From Oscillospiraceae bacterium (lineage in GTDB: Bacteria > Bacillota > Clostridia > Oscillospirales > Ruminococcaceae): a stretch of DNA of 64,000 bases. Below the pieces are notes generated by a model. The model was not told the DNA's origin and searched no databases. It worked only from the letters and a program-made list of their open reading frames with translations. Each line of letters begins with the position of its first letter. The stretch's first letter is position 1. Of the stretch, positions 41,364 through 54,127 are shown piece after piece. The translations under genes and the position numbers were made by a program. The stretch covers positions 1-64,000 of the forward strand of contig CAAGEZ010000001.1 of NCBI GenBank assembly GCA_900768995.1, written 5' to 3'.

Positions 41364-41834
41364 TTACCATCTGTAGTGAGCAAATGCCTTATTTGCTTCA
41401 GCCATCTTGTGAGTATCCTCACGCTTCTTGCAAGCTCCGCCCAGACCGTTCATAGCGTCCATGATCTCGGCAGCGAGTCTTTCCTTCATAGTCTTCTCGT
41501 TTCTTGCTCTTGCGTAAGTAGTAAGCCATCTGAGTCCAAGAGTCTGCTTTCTCTCGGGTCTTACCTCCATAGGAACCTGGTAGGTAGCACCGCCCACACG
41601 GCGAGCCTTTACCTCCAGGAGAGGCATAATGTTCTCCATTGCCTCGTTGAACGCCTCAAGAGCGTCCTTTCCTGTCTTTTCAGCAACAATGTCAAAAGCT
41701 CCGTAAACGATCTTCTGAGCAACGCCCTTCTTACCGTCGAGCATTATATTGTTGACAAGGCGGGTAACGATCTCTGAATTGTAAACGGGGTCGCAAAGAA
41801 CCTCACGCTTAGCTATTTTACCTCTTCTTGGCAC
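41364..41834 (-). CDS. rpsG: 30S ribosomal protein S7
   Basis: A 156-residue primary binder of the 3' domain of 16S rRNA. It begins with GTG and 'PRRGKIAKREVLCDPVYNSEIVTRL', followed by 'LEAFNEAMENIMPLLEVKARRVGGATYQVPMEVRPERK', all S7-typical. The GTG at 41834 is preceded by GGAGGGAAG and gives the normal 156-residue length; longer in-frame starts upstream are not supported. It lies between rpsL and fusA. Confidence 0.97.
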   Translation of the reverse strand: MPRRGKIAKREVLCDPVYNSEIVTRLVNNIMLDGKKGVAQKIVYGAFDIVAEKTGKDALEAFNEAMENIMPLLEVKARRVGGATYQVPMEVRPERKQTLGLRWLTTYARARNEKTMKERLAAEIMDAMNGLGGACKKREDTHKMAEANKAFAHYRW

Positions 41835-41987
41835 AATACTTCCCTCCTTCATAGTAATGATATCATAGGTACTCGTTTCTTCCACGACACGTCGTCCAAT
41901 GCAGAGGTCCATCTATATAAAAATGAATATCTCCACAAATAATCAATGTGTGGTTTCATCTGAGTCACTTTGGATTACAGAAAGCTA

Positions 41988-42410
41988 TTACTTAGCTCCT
42001 GCCTTGGGCTTCTTGGCACCGTACTTGGAACGGGCCTGGTTTCTCTTGGCAACACCCTGAGCATCGAGTGTACCTCTGATGATGTGATAACGTACACCGG
42101 GGAGGTCCTTAACTCTTCCGCCTCTGATAAGAACAACAGAGTGCTCCTGGAGGTTGTGTCCGATACCGGGAATGTAAGCTGTTACTTCGTTTCCGTTTGT
42201 AAGCTTAACTCTGGCGATCTTTCTCATAGCGGAGTTAGGCTTCTTAGGTGTAGCGGTTCTTACAGCGGTGCAAACGCCTCTCTTCTGAGGTGAGCTGAGG
42301 TCGATAGCGATCTTCTTCTTGGCATTGTAACCCTTCTGAAGAGCGGGAGCTGTGGACTTCTTCTCAATAACGTCTCTTCCCTTGCGAACTAACTGATTAA
42401 AGGTAGGCAT
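41988..42410 (-). CDS. rpsL: 30S ribosomal protein S12
   Basis: A 140-residue decoding-centre protein. 'MPTFNQLVRKGRDVIEKKS' opens the gene; the 'TPKKPNSAMRK' loop and 'IPGIGHNLQEHSVVLIRGGRVKDLPGVRYH' are conserved. The Lys residues changed in known streptomycin-resistant mutants (in TPKKPNS and RVKDLPG) are wild type. AAAGGAG lies nine bases before the ATG. First gene of the str block, with its own promoter. Confidence 0.97.
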   Translation of the reverse strand: MPTFNQLVRKGRDVIEKKSTAPALQKGYNAKKKIAIDLSSPQKRGVCTAVRTATPKKPNSAMRKIARVKLTNGNEVTAYIPGIGHNLQEHSVVLIRGGRVKDLPGVRYHIIRGTLDAQGVAKRNQARSKYGAKKPKAGAK

Positions 42411-42473
42411 TGATACATCTCCTTTCATAGATTTCCGTGGAAAGTATATATTTATACCATCACACATTTTATT

Positions 42474-42502
42474 ATTATACACGCATTTTCCCCGATTGTC
42501 AA
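42474..42502 (-). promoter_or_regulatory. Promoter of the str operon (rpsL)
   Basis: On the minus strand a perfect TTGACA (42497-42502) and TATAAT (42474-42479), spacer 17. Confidence 0.88.
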
Positions 42503-42593
42503 GCATTTTATACAATTTCAAACGGCAAAATTTGTTTTTGTCGCTTTTTACAACCACGTAGCCGTGTATATCCGCCTGCATAGGTGATTTTAA

Positions 42594-42626
42594 CGAACAA
42601 GGCAGCCCCTGAGGACTGCCCTGAAA
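42594..42626 (-). terminator. Possible terminator of rpoC
   Basis: AGGGCAG and CTGCCTT pair around a 10-base loop on the minus strand; the following T run is weak (TTGTTCGTT). Confidence 0.5.
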
Positions 42627-42640
42627 GCATTTTATTTCAC

Positions 42641-46531
<3,891 letters not shown>

Positions 46532-46684
46532 TAGCTTACACTCCTTAAATCAAGTAGAGTATATACCTTTGCGGGAGATGCATTCCCCCGCTCGGTATGA
46601 ACGGCGTAGGATTTTCCCGCCGCCCGTTTTTGGGGCAGCGGAAAAGGTATTGCGCAGCTGCCGATATCACAGCAGCGTAGTTTT

Positions 46685-49600
46685 TTAGATCAGGTCATCG
46701 TCAAAATCGTCCGAACCGAAATCGGTATCGTCATCGCCCACGTCATCGTAATCGTCGGAATCGGAGCTGCCGAATTCATCGTCATCGCCCTCTTCAAGGG
46801 AGAAGCCTTCGTCGAGGTCGCCCTCGTCGAAATCGTCAGCATCTGAAACAGGAGGCGGAATAACGTCATCGTCGTCCTCAAAGGTAGCCTTAAGGTCGAT
46901 CTCCTGATTATTTTCGTCAAGAACCTGAATATCGAGGCAGAGGGACTGGAATTCCTTTATAACTACCTTGAATGCCTCGGGGATACCGGGCTTGGGCACG
47001 TTCTGACCCTTAACGATAGCCTCGTAGGTCTTTACACGTCCCACAGTATCGTCAGACTTGACAGTAAGGATCTCCTGAAGAGTATAGGCAGCACCGTAAG
47101 CCTCAAGAGCCCAAACTTCCATCTCTCCGAAACGCTGACCGCCGAACTGAGCCTTACCGCCAAGGGGCTGCTGTGTTACCAGCGAGTAAGGACCAACGGA
47201 ACGTGCGTGGATCTTATCATCAACAAGGTGATGGAGCTTAAGGTAGTACATTATACCAACAGTAACTCTGTTGTCGAAAGGCTCACCTGTACGGCCGTCT
47301 CTCAGAACGATCTTGCCGTCCTCGTCCATACCGGCTTCCTTGAAGCAGGCACGGATATCTTCCTCGTGTGCGCCGTCGAATACAGGGGTCATGACCTTCC
47401 AGCCAAGCTTTCTTGCAGCCATACCAAGATGAACTTCAAGCACCTGACCGATGTTCATACGTGAAGGAACGCCCAGAGGGTTAAGAACGATATCCAAAGG
47501 AGTACCGTCGGGGAGGAAGGGCATATCTTCGGATTTAAGGATACGTGAAACGACACCCTTGTTACCGTGACGGCCCGCCATCTTGTCGCCCACAGAGATC
47601 TTTCTCTTCTGAGCAATATAGCAGCGAACGAGCTTGTTAACTCCGGGAGAAAGCTCATCGCAGTTCTCACGGGTGAATATCTTAACATCAACAACAACGC
47701 CGGACTCACCGTGAGGGACCTTAAGGGAGTTGTCTCTTACTTCCTTTGCCTTCTCACCGAAAATAGCTCTGAGGAGTCTTTCCTCGGCAGTAAGCTCGGT
47801 CTCGCCCTTAGGTGTTACCTTACCGACAAGGATATCACCCGCTCTGACCTCAGCACCGATGCGGATAATTCCTCTGTCATCGAGGTCCTTAAGAGCGTCC
47901 TCACCAACGTTGGGGATATCTCTTGTGATAGTCTCCGCACCGAGCTTGGTGTCTCTTTCCTCGATCTCGTATTCCTCGATGTGGATAGATGTGTAAATAT
48001 CTTCACGGACAACACGCTCATTAAGAAGAACGGCGTCCTCATAGTTGTAGCCTTCCCAGGTCATAAATCCGATAAGAGCATTCTTACCGATAGCAAGCTC
48101 ACCGTTGCTTGTAGCGGGGCCGTCAGCCAGAACCTGACCAACGTGTACCTCTTCGCCCTTTTCAACGATAGGTCTCTGGTTAACGCAGGTACCCTGGTTG
48201 GAGCGCTTGAACTTGATAAGCTTGTAGGAATGTGTAGCGCCTGTGCCTTCCTTGACAACAACTTCGTCAGCGCTTACACGCTCAACAACGCCGTCGTGCT
48301 TGGAAACAACGCAGACACCAGAGTCAACGGCAGCCTTGTACTCCATACCTGTTCCGACAATAGGAGCTTCGGTCTTAAGAAGAGGCACAGCCTGACGCTG
48401 CATGTTCGCACCCATAAGAGCACGGTTAGCATCATCGTTTTCGAGGAACGGTATCATCGCTGTAGCGATAGAAACGACCATCTTAGGAGAAACGTCCATA
48501 AAGTCTGCACGTTCTCTCTCGCATTCAAGTATCTGGTCTCTGTAACGGGCATTTACTCTGGGACGTGCGAACTTGTGATCCTCGGTAAGAGGCTCATTCG
48601 CCTGAGCAACAGTGTAGTTGTCCTCAACATCGGCAGTCATATAAACGACCTCGTCAGTAACAACGCCTGTAGCCTTGTCAACACGTCTGTAGGGAGCTTC
48701 AATGAAGCCGTATTCATTTATTCTTGCGAAAGATGCAAGATAGGAGATAAGTCCGATGTTAGGTCCTTCAGGAGTCTCGATAGGACACATTCTTCCGTAG
48801 TGGGAGTAGTGAACGTCACGAACCTCAAATCCTGCACGGTCACGGGAAAGACCGCCGGGACCGAGGGCTGAAAGACGTCTCTTGTGAGTAAGCTCTGCAA
48901 GAGGGTTGTTCTGATCCATAAACTGGGACAGAGGTGAGGAACCGAAAAATTCCTTGATAGCCGCAGTAATGGGACGGATATTGATAAGGCTCTGAGGAGT
49001 GATGGTCTCAGCTTCCTGAGCCTGAGTGTTCATTCTCTCTCTGATGCTTCTCTCCATACGTGCAAAGCCGATCCTGAACTGGTTCTGGAGCAGCTCACCA
49101 ACGGAGCGGATACGTCTGTTGCCAAGGTGGTCGATATCGTCCACAGTGCCGACGCCTTCGCAGAGGTTGATGAAGTAGCTGATAGTAGCAAAGATATCAT
49201 CAAGGGTGATGTGCTTGGGAACAAGCTCGTCAGCACGTTTCTTGATCATCTCTTCAAGCTCGTCATTGTCAGCGGCAGTGTCAAGGATATCTCTCAGCAC
49301 CTTATAGGAAACCAGTTCATTGATACCGCAGGCAGCAGTGTCAATATCAACATATCCCTTGATATCCACCATACCGTTGCCGATGATCTTGACTTCCTTC
49401 TCCTCAACGTGGCTCTGAGTGTCGCCGTGAGTGGAAGTAACAGTCTCCTTGTGCTCGACCTTGAGCCAAGCTTCCATAACGCCTGCCTGCTCGATCTCCT
49501 TAGCTCTGTCGTATGTGATGAGCTCGCCCTCGTCAGCCATAATTTCGCCTGTGGAGGGATTTGCAACAGGTCTTGAAAGGTAATGGCCTGCAAGACGGGA

Positions 49601-50455
49601 AGCGATACCGAGCTTCTTGTTATACTTGTATCTTCCGAAACGAGAGAGATCGTATCTCTTAGCGTCGAAGAAGAGCATATTGATGTGTGAAATAGCGCTG
49701 TCCACCGTAGGAGGCTCGCCGGGACGGAGCTTCTTGTAAATTTCAAGAAGAGCCTCTTCGGTAGTATTGATATTGGAGTCCTTTTCAAGGATAGTCTGGC
49801 TGAGAACAACACTTGGACCGAACATATCGTCGATCTCCTGATTTGTGCCGCAGCCGAGAGCTCTTATAAAAGTAGTAAGAGGGATCTTTCTGTTCTTATC
49901 TATTCTTACGTAAGCAACATCGGAGGAATCCATCTCATATTCGAGCCAAGCACCTCTGTTGGGGATAACAGTGGACTTGAACAGATCCTTACCGGTCTTG
50001 TCCTTTTCAAAAGCGTAATAAACTCCGGGTGAACGAACGAGCTGGGAAACGATAACACGCTCAGCGCCGTTGATAACGAAGGTTCCGCTCTCAGTCATAA
50101 GAGGGAAATCGCCCATAAATACTTCGTTTTCCTTAACGTCGCCGGTCTCCTTGTTCCAGAGAGTAGCCTTTACTCTGAGCGGAGCGGCATAGGTAGCGTC
50201 TCTTTCCTTGCACTCTTCCACCGAATACTTGGGGGTATCGTCGAGATGATAATCGACGAAGTTAAGCACCAGATTGCCGTTATAATCCGTGACAGCGGCA
50301 ACATCACGGAAAACCTCTTTAAGTCCCTCCTCAAGAAACCATTTGTAGGAATTTTTCTGCACTTCGATAAGATTAGGCATTTCAAGAGCTTCATTTATCT
50401 TTCCGAAGCTCATACGGGTAGTCTTACCGAGCTGCACCGGCTTTACATTCACCAT
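46685..50455 (-). CDS. rpoB: DNA-directed RNA polymerase subunit beta, with acidic C-terminal tail
   Basis: A 1256-residue subunit carrying the rifampicin pocket 'SQFMDQNNPLAELTHKRRLSALGPGGL', wild type at the Gln, Asp, His and Ser positions changed in resistant mutants, and the C-terminal 'GGKAQFGGQRFGEMEVWALEAYGAAYTLQEIL'. After the usual end ('NQEIDLKATFEDD') there is an extension of about 60 residues that is nearly all Asp, Glu, Ser and Gly. Start: the ATG at 50455 has GGAGGAG seven bases upstream; an in-frame ATG 36 bases earlier lacks a site. Strong promoter about 220 bases upstream. Confidence 0.97.
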   Translation of the reverse strand: MVNVKPVQLGKTTRMSFGKINEALEMPNLIEVQKNSYKWFLEEGLKEVFRDVAAVTDYNGNLVLNFVDYHLDDTPKYSVEECKERDATYAAPLRVKATLWNKETGDVKENEVFMGDFPLMTESGTFVINGAERVIVSQLVRSPGVYYAFEKDKTGKDLFKSTVIPNRGAWLEYEMDSSDVAYVRIDKNRKIPLTTFIRALGCGTNQEIDDMFGPSVVLSQTILEKDSNINTTEEALLEIYKKLRPGEPPTVDSAISHINMLFFDAKRYDLSRFGRYKYNKKLGIASRLAGHYLSRPVANPSTGEIMADEGELITYDRAKEIEQAGVMEAWLKVEHKETVTSTHGDTQSHVEEKEVKIIGNGMVDIKGYVDIDTAACGINELVSYKVLRDILDTAADNDELEEMIKKRADELVPKHITLDDIFATISYFINLCEGVGTVDDIDHLGNRRIRSVGELLQNQFRIGFARMERSIRERMNTQAQEAETITPQSLINIRPITAAIKEFFGSSPLSQFMDQNNPLAELTHKRRLSALGPGGLSRDRAGFEVRDVHYSHYGRMCPIETPEGPNIGLISYLASFARINEYGFIEAPYRRVDKATGVVTDEVVYMTADVEDNYTVAQANEPLTEDHKFARPRVNARYRDQILECERERADFMDVSPKMVVSIATAMIPFLENDDANRALMGANMQRQAVPLLKTEAPIVGTGMEYKAAVDSGVCVVSKHDGVVERVSADEVVVKEGTGATHSYKLIKFKRSNQGTCVNQRPIVEKGEEVHVGQVLADGPATSNGELAIGKNALIGFMTWEGYNYEDAVLLNERVVREDIYTSIHIEEYEIEERDTKLGAETITRDIPNVGEDALKDLDDRGIIRIGAEVRAGDILVGKVTPKGETELTAEERLLRAIFGEKAKEVRDNSLKVPHGESGVVVDVKIFTRENCDELSPGVNKLVRCYIAQKRKISVGDKMAGRHGNKGVVSRILKSEDMPFLPDGTPLDIVLNPLGVPSRMNIGQVLEVHLGMAARKLGWKVMTPVFDGAHEEDIRACFKEAGMDEDGKIVLRDGRTGEPFDNRVTVGIMYYLKLHHLVDDKIHARSVGPYSLVTQQPLGGKAQFGGQRFGEMEVWALEAYGAAYTLQEILTVKSDDTVGRVKTYEAIVKGQNVPKPGIPEAFKVVIKEFQSLCLDIQVLDENNQEIDLKATFEDDDDVIPPPVSDADDFDEGDLDEGFSLEEGDDDEFGSSDSDDYDDVGDDDTDFGSDDFDDDLI

Positions 50456-50667
50456 AGGCGGACTCCTCCTCACTTTGTTTAGAAAAGACATTCGGAAAAA
50501 ATTTTCCGAACATATGCAAAATTATGCCCGAACCGTCACCGCACAGCATAACTGTGCTTTCCGTATATTATTGACAGGTATTGGAAATTATAAGCCACAG
50601 CCCCGAAATTCTCCCTTTAGAACAGGTTAACTCAGGTAAAACAGGCATAAGAATACATTATGATACA
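50456..50667 (-). other. Leader of rpoB, no gene seen
   Basis: About 210 transcribed bases precede the rpoB start. I see no coding frame with a ribosome site and no known leader motif. Genes rplJ and rplL, often just upstream of rpoB, are not here. Confidence 0.6.
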
Positions 50668-50674
50668 GTATATT

Positions 50675-50703
50675 ATTATATAACATCTGTCCACAATTGT
50701 CAA
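50675..50703 (-). promoter_or_regulatory. Promoter of rpoB
   Basis: On the minus strand a perfect TTGACA (50698-50703) and TATAAT (50675-50680), spacer 17. Confidence 0.88.
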
Positions 50704-50786
50704 GGGATTTTCTCCCGTTTTCAAAACTTTTACGTTTTGCACAACCCCAACACCGAATATCGCCGTGCCTATGCATCTTTATGTCA

Positions 50787-50828
50787 AAAAGCAAAATGCG
50801 CCGTGACAAAGCCACAGCGCATTTTAAA
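50787..50828 (-). terminator. Terminator of the YifB-like gene
   Basis: On the minus strand AAAATGCGC-TGTGGC pairs with GTCACG-GCGCATTTT (one mismatch) and is followed by GCTTTTTG. Confidence 0.85.
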
Positions 50829-50832
50829 TTTG

Positions 50833-52359
50833 TCACTCATTCCAGTATTTCCTGTCAAGGCTCCTAAACTGCACCGCCTTGGCAATATGGGGACGGTCTA
50901 TCATCTCGCTGCCCTCCATATCCGCCACAGTCCTCGATACCTTCAGTATCCTGTCATAAGCACGGGCGGAAAGCCCCATTTTCTCAAAAACACCTTTCAG
51001 AAGCTCGTTGCCCGACTCGGTAACGGGACATACCTCCTGTAAAATATTGGAAGTTATTCCCGCATTGCAGGTAATGTCCGTGCCCTTGAAGCGATCCTGC
51101 TGTATCTCTCTTGCCCGCTGAACACGTTCACGTATAGCCGCAGAGCTTTCCTCCTTTGACTTTGAGGAAAGGTGGGCATATTCCACAGGGGCAACTTCAC
51201 ACTGTATATCGAACCGATCGAGAAGCGGTCCCGAAATTTTATTAAGATAGGCCCTCGCCTGCTTCTGACCGCATATGCATTTCCTCGTTGGGTGTCCGAA
51301 ATATCCGCAGGGACAGGGGTTCATCGCCGCCACAAGCATAAAGGAGCAGGGATATGTAATAGTTCCCGAAGCCCTTGATATAGTCACCTGCTTGTCCTCC
51401 AGAGGCTGACGGAGAATTTCCAGCGCCTGCCGTGAAAATTCAGGCAGCTCATCAAGAAAAAGTATGCCGTTGTGGGCAAGGGATATCTCTCCGGGGCGTG
51501 GAACACTGCCGCCTCCCGAAAGTCCCGCCGCCGAAATGGTGTGGTGGGGCGATCTGAACGGTCTTTTCACAACAAGGGGATTTTCCCTCGAAACAATGCC
51601 GCAAACCGAATGTATATTGGTGGTCTCCACCGATTCACGGAAGGTCATAGCGGGCATTATGGTGGAAAGTCTCTTTGCAAGCATAGATTTTCCGCTTCCC
51701 GGAGGGCCTATCATCAGGAGATTATGTCCTCCCGCCGCCGCATATTCCATAGCCTTTTTCACCGTCTGCTGACCCTTGACATCGGCAAAATCCACCGTGT
51801 CGAACCATTCCTCAGGCATTACCTCATATTTTTTCTGCGGGATAAGCACAGCCTCTCTTGAAAAATGCCCGATTATGTCACGGACATTCTCCACGCCGTA
51901 AACCGTTATCCCCTCCGCAACGCTTGCCTCATAAGCATTTTCCGCAGGAACGAAAACCGTGTCAAAGCCCTCTTTCTCCGCCCGTAAAACCATTGGAAGC
52001 ACACCGTTAACGTGTCTCACATCGCCGTTTAAGGACACCTCGCCGATAAAAGCCGTCCTATCAAGGTCATCGGTAATTTTCCCTGTGGCTTTGAGCAGTG
52101 CCGCAAAGATAGCCAAATCGTGAACGCTTCCCGTTTTCTTGGTGTCCGCAGGAGCAAGATTTACTATGACCCTCGCAAGTGGGAATTTCAGCCCCGCACT
52201 TCTGAAAGCAGCCCTTATCCTTTCACGGCTCTCCTTCACCGCAGTGTCCCCGAGACCAACAATGTCAAAGCAGGGCGTGCCCTTGCTGACCTCCGTCTCC
52301 GCCTGCACCGCAAAGGCATTCAGCCCCAGAAGTCCCAGACTGTTTATCTTTGCAAACAT
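50833..52359 (-). CDS. YifB/ComM-family Mg-chelatase-like AAA+ ATPase
   Basis: A 508-residue protein of the YifB (ComM) family. It begins 'MFAKINSLGLLGLNAFAVQAETEVSKGTPCFDIVGLGDTAVKESRERIRAA', a Lon-like N-terminal domain, followed by the AAA+ core with Walker A 'IGPPGSGKSMLAKRL' at about 216-230, 'PFRSPHHTIS', Walker B 'ILFLDELPEFSRQALEILRQPLE' and a Cys cluster 'NPCPCGYFGHPTRKCICGQ' typical of the family. In naturally competent bacteria ComM is a branch-migration helicase in recombination; that role here is inferred. No competence genes are near. It is a single-gene unit with its own terminator. Confidence 0.93.
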   Translation of the reverse strand: MFAKINSLGLLGLNAFAVQAETEVSKGTPCFDIVGLGDTAVKESRERIRAAFRSAGLKFPLARVIVNLAPADTKKTGSVHDLAIFAALLKATGKITDDLDRTAFIGEVSLNGDVRHVNGVLPMVLRAEKEGFDTVFVPAENAYEASVAEGITVYGVENVRDIIGHFSREAVLIPQKKYEVMPEEWFDTVDFADVKGQQTVKKAMEYAAAGGHNLLMIGPPGSGKSMLAKRLSTIMPAMTFRESVETTNIHSVCGIVSRENPLVVKRPFRSPHHTISAAGLSGGGSVPRPGEISLAHNGILFLDELPEFSRQALEILRQPLEDKQVTISRASGTITYPCSFMLVAAMNPCPCGYFGHPTRKCICGQKQARAYLNKISGPLLDRFDIQCEVAPVEYAHLSSKSKEESSAAIRERVQRAREIQQDRFKGTDITCNAGITSNILQEVCPVTESGNELLKGVFEKMGLSARAYDRILKVSRTVADMEGSEMIDRPHIAKAVQFRSLDRKYWNE

Positions 52360-52551
52360 AGTCCCTCATTCCTTTCGGCAGGAGCTTTCCTGCCATTACA
52401 TTTGATGTGTTAATTCCTTATGATATCACAAACTTTGCCCATTCATCGAGAAAACAATAAGCTGTTTCATAATTTTATCCCCGTTTCACTGCCCGAATGG
52501 TTGGACAAATGTCCACGACAAATTGAAATTTGTTAATATAAGTATCAGCTC

Positions 52552-53064
52552 TTATATAAATTTAACATCTGCTTTTTTCAATTTGCCGTGAGCATTTGCA
52601 ACTTTCTTTTCATCAAACACCGTTGCTGTACCGTTCTGAATAATTTCAGCCTTAATACCTCTTTTGGCAGCACCAAGAGCAGTTGATGTTACACATCCGC
52701 ATTCATCTAAACCACACAAATGCAATACATCATATTTTTTCTCTTTTATCATACTCAGAAGTTTTTTGTTTGTAAGAGCATCTCCTAACAATTTGTCATA
52801 GCAATGTTCCGATACAATTTTGATACCAGAGTATATTTCCGCACCTTCGGTTCCTGCTATAGAATAGCCAAATAGCAGTCGGTTCGTAGGAAGATTCTGA
52901 ATAATATGGCGTATATATATAACGTCCGAATTTTCTCCGTGATACTTTTCTATCAGTGAATTAACACTATTTACAAGGTTTTCTGTATCATACGAAAATT
53001 TTGCTTTTCGTTTTTCATATAAATAGTCATTCTGCATATCAATTACAAGTAATGCTTTTTTCAT
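52552..53064 (-). CDS. Isochorismatase-like cysteine hydrolase
   Basis: A 170-residue protein of the isochorismatase/nicotinamidase superfamily. The catalytic Asp is in 'LLVIDMQNDYL' near the N-terminus and the nucleophile Cys in 'LCGLDECGCVTSTALGA'; a Lys between them is expected but not unique here. Substrate (an amide or a vinyl ether) cannot be told. The ATG at 53064 follows GGAGG by nine bases; an earlier in-frame ATG is weaker. The gene is clearly richer in A+T than its neighbours (AAA and AAT codons, Ile ATA), which suggests acquisition by transfer or relaxed codon use. Confidence 0.88.
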   Translation of the reverse strand: MKKALLVIDMQNDYLYEKRKAKFSYDTENLVNSVNSLIEKYHGENSDVIYIRHIIQNLPTNRLLFGYSIAGTEGAEIYSGIKIVSEHCYDKLLGDALTNKKLLSMIKEKKYDVLHLCGLDECGCVTSTALGAAKRGIKAEIIQNGTATVFDEKKVANAHGKLKKADVKFI

Positions 53065-53169
53065 TGTATATTGCCTCCGTAAATTCCGATTTATCGTTTT
53101 CACATTCTGAACCGTTACCGAGCCGCCCGTACGATGCCTATATAAATTATAGAACGTCCGGGTGCAGGC

Positions 53170-54105
53170 TCAGCCTGCCTGCTCATCAAGCCACTTTGTA
53201 ATATCATCATAAACCTCAAGACGGTTAAGCTCATTGAGAAGCTCATGGCGGCAGCCGTCCCAGAGCTTCAAGCGAACATCTTCAAAGCCGTGAGCGTCAA
53301 GCCTCCTGTAAAACTGCATAACGCCCTTGCCGTAAGAGCCGATAGGGTCATCAGTGCCGCTCATAATGAGCATTGGCAGGTCTTTTCTCACCTTGCCGTA
53401 CCACGAACGGGAGGAGCAGTACATCAGCAGCATAAACAGGTCACGGAAAGCCGACGCCGTGAATATAAAATTGCACCTCTTGTCGCCGCAGTATTCCGCA
53501 ACCACCCTATCATCACGGGTGAGCCAGTCAAACTCCGTCCGCCTGTCGGGAATCCGTGCATTGCTCATTCCGAAAAGCAGCCTGTTTATCTTCCTTGAAC
53601 GGCTCTTCACGCCGTGGAGCATAATTTCCTTGTCCGCCATAATAATTCCTGCGTGAACGGCAGGGTGAGCGCCGACTGTTCCCAGAATAACAGCCCCATC
53701 AAAATCCGAGCTGTATCTTGCCAGCAGACAGCGTGTGACAAGCGAACCCATAGAATGACCGATAACGTACATAGGTATCTTCCCGAACATCTGCCTGCCG
53801 ATTATCTGAACGTGGCGCATATCCTTGATAAGATATATCCAGCCGTCCTCAAGGGCGAAATATCCCAGATCAGCGTCCTCTGCCGCAGAATTTCCGTGAC
53901 CCAGCTGGTCGTGGATAATGACCGCATAGCCGTTTCTGCAAAGGTGCCCGATAAAATGCTCATACCTTGCGGCATATTCGCACATACCGTGGCATATCTG
54001 AACAAGAGCCTTTGCCTTGCCCTCCTTGGGAGTGTAAATATAGTATGCTATCCTGTCAACCTTGTTTGAGCTTGTAAAGAAGTGTTCCGATCTGATAAAA
54101 TCCAT
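53170..54105 (-). CDS. Alpha/beta hydrolase, lysophospholipase/monoacylglycerol lipase-like
   Basis: A 311-residue cytosolic serine hydrolase. It has the 'HGMCEYAARYEHFIGHLCRNGYAVIIHDQLGHGNS' stretch of the Hydrolase_4 family, the nucleophile elbow 'GHSMGS' (Ser at about 115), an acidic residue in 'ISGTDDPIG'-like 'MSGTDDP', and the final His in 'GCRHELLNE'. These match the monoacylglycerol lipase / PldB group. The ATG at 54105 is nine bases after GAAAGGA. It lies about 22 bases after the recombinase gene stop and may be co-transcribed with it. Confidence 0.9.
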   Translation of the reverse strand: MDFIRSEHFFTSSNKVDRIAYYIYTPKEGKAKALVQICHGMCEYAARYEHFIGHLCRNGYAVIIHDQLGHGNSAAEDADLGYFALEDGWIYLIKDMRHVQIIGRQMFGKIPMYVIGHSMGSLVTRCLLARYSSDFDGAVILGTVGAHPAVHAGIIMADKEIMLHGVKSRSRKINRLLFGMSNARIPDRRTEFDWLTRDDRVVAEYCGDKRCNFIFTASAFRDLFMLLMYCSSRSWYGKVRKDLPMLIMSGTDDPIGSYGKGVMQFYRRLDAHGFEDVRLKLWDGCRHELLNELNRLEVYDDITKWLDEQAG

Positions 54106-54127
54106 ACTATCAATTCCTTTCACGGCA

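Noticed and set aside
47567..48871. A 434-codon open frame on the plus strand inside rpoB
   Set aside because: It lies antisense to the conserved core of rpoB, has no ribosome site and shows the composition of a complementary-strand shadow. The same applies to long frames antisense to fusA, rpoC, tuf and the GTPase fusion.
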